The position numbers and the translations under genes are program-made. The notes beneath the pieces are model-generated. The model searched no databases and had not been told where the DNA came from. It was given only the letters and a program-made list of their open reading frames with translations. This document shows, one piece after another, positions 16,907 through 25,800 of a stretch of 64,000 bases of DNA. Source of the stretch: an uncultured Flavobacterium sp. (GTDB lineage Bacteria > Bacteroidota > Bacteroidia > Flavobacteriales > Flavobacteriaceae); assembly GCF_963422545.1 (NCBI RefSeq), contig NZ_OY730245.1:1-64000 (forward strand), written 5' to 3'. Each line of letters opens with the position of its first letter. The stretch's first letter is position 1.

Positions 16907-18910
16907 ATGAAGATTAAAAAACTATTATATTGCTTTTTGTTCTGTAGCATTTTTTTCGTGGCAAATGCCCAAACTGCTAGCATAAAAAATGCAGATAAAA
17001 AATATGACAATTACGCTTACGCGGATGCAATAAAAGCCTACGAACGTTTAGTTGAAAAAGGAGTTAGAGACGAAAAAGTATTTCAAAGATTAGGCAATTC
17101 CTACTATCTTATTGGAGAATTACAAGAAGCTTTAAAATACTATCAGGAATTATATATCCTTAATGAAAATCAGGAACCAGAGTATTTGTACAAATATGCG
17201 CAATGTTTAAAATCAGAAGGGAATTATACGCAATCAAATGAAATTCTTGAAAAACTCATCCAAAAAGCACCATCAGATAAAAGAGGGATTCTATTCGCAA
17301 ACAATAAAAATTATTTAGAAGATATCAAAGCAAATTCAGGTCGATTTGATATTGCAGATGCTGGAATTAATTCGAAAGATTCAGATTACGGAAGTACAAT
17401 TTTAGATAATAAACTAGTATTTACATCTGCCAGAGATACCGGTACAATAATCAAAAAGAACTTTAAATGGACCAATAAAGCAATTTCAACTTTGTATGCT
17501 GTTGACTTAAATCCTGACGGAAGTATTGGAGAGCCAATGTTGTTTCACAAAGAAAATTTAAAAGTCAATTTCAATCAATCGACTCCGGTTTTTACAAAAG
17601 ACGGAAGAACAATGTACTTCACCAGAAATAATTCTGTAGATGGAAAAAGAAGACAGAATGAAAATAAAATTACATTCTTAAAACTTTTTAAAGCAAATTT
17701 AATAGACGGCGAATGGAAAGAAGTTCAGGAGCTTCCTTTTAATAGTGACGAATACAGTGTTGCACATCCGGCTTTAAGTGTCGATGAAAAAACATTGTAT
17801 TTTGCATCAGATATGCCCGGAACGCTCGGAGCTTCGGATATTTTTAAAGTAAGTATAGAAGCTGATGGAACTTTTGGGAAACCTGAAAATTTAGGTTCAG
17901 AAATCAATACAGAAGGAAGAGAAACCTTTCCTTATATTTCAGATGAAAATGAACTTTATTTTGCCAGCGACGGAAGACCGGGATTAGGTGGACTTGATAT
18001 TTATGTTTCGAAAATAAGTAAAGAAGGTTCTTTTGATGAAGTTCAGAATATTGGAGAACCAATTAATAGTAAACAAGACGATTTTGCTTTTATAATTAAC
18101 AGTAAAAACAGAAATGGGTTTTTCTCTTCAAATAGAGTAAACGGTCAAGGATTGGACGATGTGTATCGATTTACAGAAAACCGCAGATTAATTTGCGAAC
18201 AGTTGATATCAGGAACAATTACAGATCAGGAAACAAACGAAACACTTTCAAATGTTGCGTTAATTTTATTTGGCGAAGCAGGTAAATCCGCCGTTGAAGC
18301 AAAATCTGATGCTAACGGAAATTATGTTTTTTCGAATGTAAAATGCGGAAAAAAATACTTTATCAAAACATCAAAAGAAGACTATTTGTTTAAAGAAGTT
18401 TCTGTGACGCTGAAAAAAGCAACAGGTTCAGTTTCTCTGCCAATAGCTTTAGAAAAGAAACCAAAACCAATAACAGCAATTCCGGTTGTAATAAAAGCAA
18501 ATAATTCTATTAAACCAGTTAAAGTTACTATTACCATTGGAACTGATTTAGGGAAATTATTAAAAATCCCAATGAACTTTTTTGATTTAGGAAAAGCTAC
18601 AATCAAAAAAACATCTGAACCTCAATTGCAGAAAATTGTTGATATGCTAAAACAATATCCAACTATAAAATTAGATATTCGTTCGCATACAGACAGCCGT
18701 TCATCGACTGAAAGTAATCAGATTTTATCAGACAAAAGAGCAGAATCGACTAAGAATTGGTTGATACAAAAAGGAATTGACGCAAGCCGATTAACAGCAA
18801 AAGGATACGGAGAAACACAATTAGTAAATAAATGTGCCGATGGTGTAAAATGTACCGAAAAAGAACATCAGCAAAACAGACGAAGCGAATTTATCATCAC
18901 CAATTTATAA
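16907..18910 (+). CDS. OmpA-family protein with TPR, PD40 propeller and carboxypeptidase-like domain
   Basis: Periplasmic protein of 667 residues, probably bound to peptidoglycan. Order: signal peptide (ending VANA), TPR region (about 25-125), PD40/WD40-like beta-propeller repeats (about 150-420, with F-A-S-D-G/M-P-G motifs), a carboxypeptidase-regulatory-like domain (about 430-510) and a C-terminal OmpA domain (about 555-667, SHTDSR and NRRSEF). The domain order resembles PorE of the T9SS. It lies 12 bp after the SprF-like gene, and the adhesin/SprF/OmpA trio recurs in Bacteroidetes, suggesting that it anchors the surface complex to the cell wall. Confidence 0.9.
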   Translation: MKIKKLLYCFLFCSIFFVANAQTASIKNADKKYDNYAYADAIKAYERLVEKGVRDEKVFQRLGNSYYLIGELQEALKYYQELYILNENQEPEYLYKYAQCLKSEGNYTQSNEILEKLIQKAPSDKRGILFANNKNYLEDIKANSGRFDIADAGINSKDSDYGSTILDNKLVFTSARDTGTIIKKNFKWTNKAISTLYAVDLNPDGSIGEPMLFHKENLKVNFNQSTPVFTKDGRTMYFTRNNSVDGKRRQNENKITFLKLFKANLIDGEWKEVQELPFNSDEYSVAHPALSVDEKTLYFASDMPGTLGASDIFKVSIEADGTFGKPENLGSEINTEGRETFPYISDENELYFASDGRPGLGGLDIYVSKISKEGSFDEVQNIGEPINSKQDDFAFIINSKNRNGFFSSNRVNGQGLDDVYRFTENRRLICEQLISGTITDQETNETLSNVALILFGEAGKSAVEAKSDANGNYVFSNVKCGKKYFIKTSKEDYLFKEVSVTLKKATGSVSLPIALEKKPKPITAIPVVIKANNSIKPVKVTITIGTDLGKLLKIPMNFFDLGKATIKKTSEPQLQKIVDMLKQYPTIKLDIRSHTDSRSSTESNQILSDKRAESTKNWLIQKGIDASRLTAKGYGETQLVNKCADGVKCTEKEHQQNRRSEFIITNL

Positions 18911-18920
18911 TAAACAGTAG

Positions 18921-18957
18921 AAGTCCTTTTTTAAAACTTAGAAAAGGACTTTTTTTA
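18921..18957 (+). terminator. Intrinsic terminator after the OmpA-family gene
   Basis: Perfect 10-bp stem (18921-18930 with 18942-18951), then a T run to 18957. Confidence 0.85.
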
Positions 18958-18990
18958 TTTGAAATAAATCCGTCCTTCGCATTATAATTG

Positions 18991-19015
18991 CAATCTTGTC
19001 ATTTATGACAAATTG
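18991..19015. repeat. Small inverted repeat
   Basis: TTGTCAT/ATGACAA (18996-19002, 19005-19011) extended by CAAT/ATTG with a single bulge. It lies in the 404-bp gap between the OmpA-family and CBS genes. Confidence 0.5.
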
Positions 19016-19021
19016 TAATGA

Positions 19022-19084
19022 AGACAAATCGTCCCTAAACCCGACAGGTTTTAAAAACCTGTCGGGTTTAGGGACGATTTGTCT
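19022..19084. repeat. 63-nt near-perfect palindrome (REP-like)
   Basis: Two 31-nt arms (19022-19052 and 19054-19084) are exact reverse complements around one central base. The core CCCGACAGGTTTT/AAAACCTGTCGGG is far more GC-rich than its surroundings. It lies downstream of a terminator and is not preceded by a gene end of its own. It has the look of a dispersed palindromic element. Confidence 0.85.
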
Positions 19085-19243
19085 AAAAACTTAGAAAAGT
19101 CTTTTTTTATTTATAATAAATCTAAAACCGTCAAAAACTCTGCGCTTTTCGCAAAAAAGCATTAAAATTCATTCATTTTTTTAAAGTAAAGTTTCCTCAG
19201 ATTAAATTTTAACTTATTATGTTTAAAATGAACTGATTAAGTT

Positions 19244-19263
19244 TTAAAAAAACGTTTTCGTTA
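19244..19263 (+). promoter_or_regulatory. Candidate operator A upstream of the CBS gene
   Basis: The 20-mer TTAAAAAAACGTTTTCGTTA is the exact reverse complement of 19804-19823 upstream of maeB. Its core AACG-TTTT-CGTT is itself palindromic, as expected of a dimeric repressor site. It lies 51 bp before the CBS-protein ATG. Confidence 0.5.
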
Positions 19264-19314
19264 CAGTTTGTGTTTATTTTTTTTTAACTTTATAGGACTT
19301 AAAATTTTTCAGAT

Positions 19315-19740
19315 ATGACTGTAAATCAAATACTAAACACAAAAGGAAAAGATGTTTATTCCGTACTTTCAACAACAACAGTTTATGAAGCTCTGAAAGT
19401 AATGGGGGAAAAAAACATTGGGGCAATTCTGGTTATTGATGGAACCGACTTAAAAGGAATATTGTCTGAGAGGGATTATGCCCGAAAAATTGTTTTGAAA
19501 GACAAGTCATCAAAAGAAACCTTTGTACACGAAATCATGGAAAACGATGTTTCTTCGGTAACCCTTTCAAATAATATCGAAGATTGCATGGAGTTGATGA
19601 GCACCAAAAGAGTCAGACATTTGCCAGTTTTGGAAGATGGAATTGTGATAGGAATAATTTCGATCAGTGACGTTGTAAAAGCGATTATAGAAATTCAAAA
19701 AGATACTATAAAGCATTTAGACTCTTATATTTCTCAGTAA
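19315..19740 (+). CDS. CBS-domain protein
   Basis: A 141-residue cytosolic protein made of two CBS motifs (about 8-62 and 75-132), a stand-alone Bateman module. Such modules usually bind adenine nucleotides and sense energy state. The loops GILSERDYARK and GIISISDVVK are the nucleotide-binding-type ends of each motif. No catalytic domain is fused. It is monocistronic, with its own terminator, and shares a 20-bp upstream motif with maeB, which suggests a link to central carbon metabolism. Its target is unknown. Confidence 0.92.
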   Translation: MTVNQILNTKGKDVYSVLSTTTVYEALKVMGEKNIGAILVIDGTDLKGILSERDYARKIVLKDKSSKETFVHEIMENDVSSVTLSNNIEDCMELMSTKRVRHLPVLEDGIVIGIISISDVVKAIIEIQKDTIKHLDSYISQ

Positions 19741-19767
19741 TATAAAATCAAATAATAAATTTTATTT

Positions 19768-19799
19768 AATAGTCCATATTGTGATGGACTATTTTTTTT
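19768..19799 (+). terminator. Intrinsic terminator after the CBS gene
   Basis: Perfect 10-bp stem (19768-19777 with 19784-19793), 6-nt loop, then eight T in total. Confidence 0.88.
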
Positions 19800-19803
19800 G
19801 GTT

Positions 19804-19823
19804 TAACGAAAACGTTTTTTTAA
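19804..19823 (-). promoter_or_regulatory. Candidate operator B upstream of maeB
   Basis: Exact reverse complement of 19244-19263. It lies 43 bp before the maeB -7 element and 77 bp before the ATG, a plausible position for a repressor or activator. Confidence 0.5.
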
Positions 19824-19866
19824 GAAAAGAAAAACATAAAAAGACGCCATTTTAAACCAAGACTTA

Positions 19867-19874
19867 TATCTTTG
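19867..19874 (+). promoter_or_regulatory. -7 promoter element of maeB
   Basis: TATCTTTG, an exact match to TAnnTTTG, 26 bp before the maeB ATG. Confidence 0.55.
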
Positions 19875-19900
19875 TAAGCTAGAATAAAAGCTAAAATATA

Positions 19901-22192
19901 ATGAACAAAGAGAGTAAAAGAAGAGAAGCGTTACTGTATCATTCAGAACCAACTCCAGGAAAAATTCAGGTAGTTCCAACAAAAAAATATGCAACCCAAA
20001 GAGACTTATCTTTGGCTTATTCGCCAGGTGTTGCTGAACCGTGTTTAGAAATTGCAGCAAACGTTGACGACGTTTATAAATACACAGCAAAAGGAAATTT
20101 GGTTGCCGTTATTTCAAACGGTACAGCAGTTTTAGGGCTTGGAGATATTGGTCCTGAAGCTTCTAAACCAGTAATGGAAGGAAAAGGTTTATTGTTTAAA
20201 ATTTTCTCTGATATTGACGTTTTTGATATTGAAATCGGAACAAAAGACATAGAAGAGTTTATCCAGACAGTTAAAAATATTGCTCCAACTTTTGGAGGAA
20301 TAAATCTTGAAGATATTAAAGCACCAGAATCTTTCGAAATCGAAAGAAGATTGGTTGAAGAATTGGATATTCCTGTAATGCACGATGATCAGCATGGTAC
20401 GGCAATTATTTCTTCGGCAGCTTTAATCAATGCATTGGAATTGGCAGGAAAAAAAGCAGAAGATGTAAAAGTAGTAGTTTCTGGCGCAGGTTCGGCTGCA
20501 ATAGCTTGTACTGATTTATATGTTTTGTTAGGAGTTAAGGTCGAAAATATTAAAATGTTTAATAGTAAAGGACTTTTAACAAAAGACAATCCTTCACTAT
20601 CAGAATTGCAATTAAAATATGCTGTTGATGGCCCTAAAATTGAATTAGCAGAAGCAGTAAAAGGGGCAGATGTTTTCATAGGATTGTCTTCAGGAGGTAT
20701 TTTGTCGGCTGAAATGTTGTTGACAATGAAAGATAATCCAATTGTTTTTGCGATGGCAAATCCAAATCCGGAAATCGATTATAATTTAGCTACAGAAACT
20801 CGTAAAGATGTTATTATGGCTACAGGACGTTCAGACTTTCCTAATCAGGTAAATAACGTTTTAGGTTTTCCATATATTTTTAGAGGAGCGCTAGATGTTA
20901 GAGCTACTAAAATTAATGAGGCTATGAAAATGGCTGCCGTAAAAGCCTTGGCTATTTTGGCGAAAGAACCAGTGCCGGAACAAGTAAATGTGGCGTATGG
21001 TGCAACAAAATTAGGCTTTGGTAACGATTATATTATTCCTAAACCATTTGACCCAAGATTAATTACTATAGTTGCTCCGGCAGTTGCAAAAGCAGCGATG
21101 GAATCTGGTGTTGCAAAAAATCCTATTACAGATTGGGCAGCTTATGAAGATACGCTTCGCGAACGTATGGGGAACGATAATAAAATGGTGCGTTTGATGA
21201 CAAACCGTGCTAAAATGGATCCTAAAAGAATTGTTTTTGCTGAAGCGGATCAGTTAAATGTATTAAAAGCAGCTCAAATTGTTCATGAGGACGGAATTGG
21301 TCACCCAATTTTATTAGGTAATAAAGAAGTGATTTTAGAGCTTAAAGCTGAATTAGGTTTTGAAGCTGAACTTGAAATCATTGATCCTAAAACGAATGAA
21401 GAAGAAGCAAGACGCAATAGATTTGCAAAATCATATTGGGAAACAAGAGAAAGAAGGGGAGTTTCGCTACTTGATGCTCAAAAATTCATGCGCGAAAGAA
21501 ACTATTTTGCTGCAATGATGGTTAATGAAGGCGAAGCAGATGCTTTAGTTACTGGTCATACAAGAAGTTATCCAACTGTTGTAAAACCAATGCTGCAATT
21601 AATCGAAAAAGCGCAAGGAGCTTCACTTGTTGCAACTGCAAACATGATGTTGACTTCTCGCGGACCAATGTTCCTGTCAGATACAGCAATCAATATAAAT
21701 CCTTCGGCAGAAGATTTAATTAATATTGCAATTATGACGGCAAAAACAGCAAAAATGTTTGGTGTTGAGCCAGTTATTGCAATGGTTTCATATTCAAATT
21801 TTGGATCTTCAACAAGTCAAAGTGCTTCAAAAGTTAGAGAAGCAGTATCATATTTGCACAAAAATCATCCTGAAATGATTGTTGATGGAGAAATCCAGGC
21901 AGATTTTGCTTTAAACCAAGAAATGCTTGCTGAAAAATTTCCTTTCTCAAAATTGGCAGGAAAGAAGGTAAATACATTGATTTTTCCTAACTTAGAGTCG
22001 GCAAATATTACTTATAAATTATTAAAAGAATTATATAAAGTAAATTCTATTGGTCCAATCATGATGGGAATGGGTAAACCTGTTCACATTTTTCAATTAG
22101 GAGCAAGTGTTGAGGAAATGGTGAATATGGCTGCAATTGCAGTTATTGACGCTCAGGAAAAAGAGAATAAAAAAAATAAACTAGCTAAATAG
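19901..22192 (+). CDS. maeB: NADP-dependent malic enzyme with phosphotransacetylase-like domain
   Basis: Oxidative decarboxylation of malate to pyruvate with NADP reduction, feeding gluconeogenesis and biosynthetic NADPH. It is 763 residues: malic N domain and NAD-binding domain (about 1-425, with SLAYSPGVAEPC, MHDDQHGTA and the dinucleotide loop GAGSAAIA), then a phosphate acetyl/butyryltransferase-like domain (about 435-763), which in MaeB is a regulatory acetyl-CoA-sensing module. The length matches MaeB hybrids. It has its own -7 element and an upstream 20-bp motif shared with the CBS gene. ruvA follows at 22269 behind its own promoter. Confidence 0.95.
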   Translation: MNKESKRREALLYHSEPTPGKIQVVPTKKYATQRDLSLAYSPGVAEPCLEIAANVDDVYKYTAKGNLVAVISNGTAVLGLGDIGPEASKPVMEGKGLLFKIFSDIDVFDIEIGTKDIEEFIQTVKNIAPTFGGINLEDIKAPESFEIERRLVEELDIPVMHDDQHGTAIISSAALINALELAGKKAEDVKVVVSGAGSAAIACTDLYVLLGVKVENIKMFNSKGLLTKDNPSLSELQLKYAVDGPKIELAEAVKGADVFIGLSSGGILSAEMLLTMKDNPIVFAMANPNPEIDYNLATETRKDVIMATGRSDFPNQVNNVLGFPYIFRGALDVRATKINEAMKMAAVKALAILAKEPVPEQVNVAYGATKLGFGNDYIIPKPFDPRLITIVAPAVAKAAMESGVAKNPITDWAAYEDTLRERMGNDNKMVRLMTNRAKMDPKRIVFAEADQLNVLKAAQIVHEDGIGHPILLGNKEVILELKAELGFEAELEIIDPKTNEEEARRNRFAKSYWETRERRGVSLLDAQKFMRERNYFAAMMVNEGEADALVTGHTRSYPTVVKPMLQLIEKAQGASLVATANMMLTSRGPMFLSDTAININPSAEDLINIAIMTAKTAKMFGVEPVIAMVSYSNFGSSTSQSASKVREAVSYLHKNHPEMIVDGEIQADFALNQEMLAEKFPFSKLAGKKVNTLIFPNLESANITYKLLKELYKVNSIGPIMMGMGKPVHIFQLGASVEEMVNMAAIAVIDAQEKENKKNKLAK

Positions 22193-22242
22193 TAGAAATA
22201 TAAGGGTCAAATAATATTGTCGTATTTTTATTGCATTTTTAT

Positions 22243-22250
22243 TATATTTG
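22243..22250 (+). promoter_or_regulatory. -7 promoter element of ruvA
   Basis: TATATTTG, 18 bp before the ruvA ATG at 22269. Confidence 0.5.
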
Positions 22251-22268
22251 ACCCTAATAAATTATACT

Positions 22269-22850
22269 ATGATAGCACATTTGCAAGGCAGGTTAGTTGA
22301 GAAAAACCCTACTGAAGTCGTAATTGATTGTGGAGGGGTTGGTTATCAGGTACATATATCGCTGCATACCTTCTCATTAATTCCTAATGCAGAGAATATA
22401 AAATTGTATACGCATCTTCAAATTAAAGAGGATGCGCATACTTTATTTGGTTTTGCAGAGAAATCAGAGCGAGAAATATTTAGAATGTTGTTATCTGTTT
22501 CCGGTATTGGAGCTAATATTGCCAGAACAATGTTATCGTCAATAGAGCCAAGACAGATAATTAATGCAATTGCCTCTGGTGATGTAGGTGTTATACAATC
22601 TATTAAAGGAATTGGAAACAAAACAGCACAAAGAGTTATACTTGATTTAAAAGAAAAAGTGTTAAAGTTGTACGATTTAGATGAAGTTTCTGTAGTACAA
22701 AACAATACAAATAGAGATGAAGCGTTATCTGCTTTGGAAGTTCTAGGTTTTGTTCGCAAAACTTCTGAAAAAGTAGTCGAAAAGATTGTTAAAGAAGATC
22801 CGGAGGCTACTGTAGAAACAATCATCAAAAAAGCTTTAAAAAGCTTATAA
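22269..22850 (+). CDS. ruvA: Holliday junction branch-migration protein RuvA
   Basis: DNA-binding partner of RuvB that grips the four-way junction. It is 193 residues: OB-fold domain I (1-62, starting MIAHLQGRL), domain II with two helix-hairpin-helix motifs (LLSVSGIGANIAR and IQSIKGIGNKTAQR), and domain III (about 145-193) that contacts RuvB. The frame is open back to 22248, but the ATG at 22269 gives the canonical N-terminus and follows the -7 element. sprA begins 24 bp downstream. Confidence 0.96.
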   Translation: MIAHLQGRLVEKNPTEVVIDCGGVGYQVHISLHTFSLIPNAENIKLYTHLQIKEDAHTLFGFAEKSEREIFRMLLSVSGIGANIARTMLSSIEPRQIINAIASGDVGVIQSIKGIGNKTAQRVILDLKEKVLKLYDLDEVSVVQNNTNRDEALSALEVLGFVRKTSEKVVEKIVKEDPEATVETIIKKALKSL

Positions 22851-22874
22851 ACTCAATTTAAATAAAGGAATTGT

Positions 22875-25800
22875 ATGCGTAAAATTTGTATTTTTTTGCT
22901 GGTCTTATTTTGCGGTAATGTTTTGCGTGCGCAAGTAAATCAAGCAATTCAAGATACAACTAAAACTCAATTTTCAGTTGGAAAGGTTGAGCTTGAAAAC
23001 CCACCAAGTATACTTTCAGCTTATAAATACGATCCCATTACAGACCGTTATATTTATACCAGTTCGGTTGATGGTTTCTCTATCAATTACCCTATTGTTT
23101 TAACACCTAAGGAATACGAAGATTTAGTTTTGAAAGAATCCAGAAGAGATTATTTCAAAAAAAAATCTGATGCTATTGATGGTAAAAAAGCAGGCAGCGA
23201 AGCTGGTAAAAAGAATTTATTACCGCGATATTATATTAACTCAAGTCTTTTTGAAAGTATTTTTGGAAGTAATACAATTGATGTAAAACCTACAGGATCA
23301 GTCGAAATGGATTTGGGTCTTCGATATACCAAGCAAGATAATCCCTCATTCTCGCCTAGAAACAGATCAAGCTTAACCTTTGATTTTAATCAGAGAATAA
23401 GCATGAGTTTAATGGGTAAAGTAGGAACCAGATTAGATGTAAATGCTAATTATGATACCCAGTCTACATTTGCTTTTCAAAATTTATTTAAACTAGCTTA
23501 TTCCCCTTCTGAAGATGATATTATTCAAAAAGTAGAAGTTGGTAATGTTAGTATGCCTTTAAATAGCACGCTTATACGTGGGGCTCAAAGTTTATTTGGG
23601 GTTAAAACTCAATTGCAATTTGGTAAAACAACAATCACCGGAGTTTTCTCAGAACAAAAATCAAAAACAAAGAGTATAGTTGCAGAAGGTGGAGGTACAG
23701 TTCAAAATTTTGATTTGTATGCCTTAGACTATGATAATGACAGGCACTTCTTCTTATCACAATATTTCAGAAACAAATATGATGCTTCTTTAAAAGGATA
23801 TCCATTTATTGATAGTCGTGTACAGGTAACCAGAATTGAGATTTGGGTAACCAACAAACAAAATAGAGTTAATACAACCAGTAATAATTTACGAAACGTT
23901 ATTGCACTTCAGGATTTAGGAGAAGCACAAGCAACTGGTATTCCAGACAATCAGGTTGTGGTTGTAACTCCAACGACAGGGTTTTTTAATAATCCCGTTG
24001 ATTCTCCGGCTGAGAATGATAATAATAAATATAATCCTGCAGCTATTGGTCAGCCAGGTTCATTTTTAAACTCAAATATTAGAGAAATTGTAACGGCAAA
24101 ATCAGGATTCAATAATGCAAACGTAAGTGAAGGTATTGATTATTCAGTATTAGAAAATGCAAGAAAATTAAATGCAAATGAGTTTACATTTAATGCGCAA
24201 TTAGGATATATCTCTTTGCAGCAACGTTTGGCAAATGATGAGATTTTGGCGGTTGCTTATGAGTATACTGTTGGAGGTAAAGTTTATCAGGTAGGAGAGT
24301 TTGGTAGTGATGGAGTTGATGGAACAGTAGTTACAGGAAACAACACTTCAAATCAGGCTATTATTACGCAAAGTTTGATTTTAAAAATGCTGAAAAGCAG
24401 TTTAACAAACGTACAAAATCCGGTTTGGAATCTGATGATGAAAAACGTGTATCAAATTCCTCAGGCTTATCAAATTAAGCAAGACGATTTTAGATTAAAC
24501 ATTCTTTATACAGATCCTTCGCCTATAAATTATATTACCCCGGTACCGGGAACAGAATTTCCTTCGAACCCTCCCCCGAAACCAGATATGATGGTAAAAG
24601 ATACACCATTATTGAATGTTTTCAATTTAGACCGATTAAATTACAATAATGACCCGCAAACAGGAGGAGACGGTTTCTTTGATTACCTTCCGGGTGTAAC
24701 TGTAGACGTTCAAAATGGTCGAATCATTTTTACAACCAAAGAACCTTTTGGAAAACTTTTGTTTGATAAATTAGATACAGGTTCAGGGGAAAACTACAAC
24801 GATCCTTCTACATATAATCCAAATCAAAAAAAATATGTGTTTAATAACATGTATAGAAATACGCAATCAGGAGCGTTACAGGATAGTGATAAAAATAAAT
24901 TCTTATTAAGAGGAAAATATAAATCTTCAGGAAGTAATGGTATTCCAATTGGAGCTTTTAACGTGCCACAGGGTTCTGTTGTAGTAATGGCTGCCGGACG
25001 AAGATTGGTAGAAGGAATTGACTATAGTGTCGATTATCAACTAGGAAGAGTGCAAATTTTAGATCCTTCACTTCAGGCTTCAAATACACCAATTGAGGTT
25101 TCGCTGGAAAACAATTCAGTTTTCGGACAGCAAACCCGAAGATTTATGGGATTTAATATCGAACACAAAATTTCAGATCATTTTATTGTTGGAGGTACTT
25201 ATTTAAAAATGACAGAAAGACCATTTACTCAAAAATCGAGTTATGGGCAGGAATCTGTAAACAATACTATTTTTGGTTTTAACGGAAATTATTCAACAGA
25301 AGTTCCTTTCTTGACCAGATTAGTAAACAAATTACCAAATATAGATACAGATGTTCCATCGAATCTTTCGATTCGTGGAGAAGTTGCTTTTCTAAGACCG
25401 GATGCTCCAAAAGCAAGTGATTTTGAGGGAGAGGCAACTATATATGTAGATGATTTTGAAGGCTCACAGTCTACAATAGATATGCGGTCAGCTTATGCCT
25501 GGAGTCTGGCTTCTACACCATTTGTACATTCTATAAACGATAATACTTTTAATGCCAATTCAAGTACATTAGAATATGGTTTCAAAAGAGCAAAATTGGC
25601 TTGGTACACTATTGATCCAATATTTTATACTTCAAAACCATCAGGTATTTCAAACGATGATTTATCATTAAATACAACCAGAAGAATTTATAGCAGGGAA
25701 TTATATCCAAATACAGATATTGCACAAGGACAAATTCAGGTTATTAATACGCTTGATTTGAGCTATTATCCATCAGATAGAGGGCCATATAATAATAATC

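Noticed and set aside
22418..22828. 136-aa minus-strand ORF
   Set aside because: Lies fully inside ruvA, whose frame is strongly supported by family motifs.
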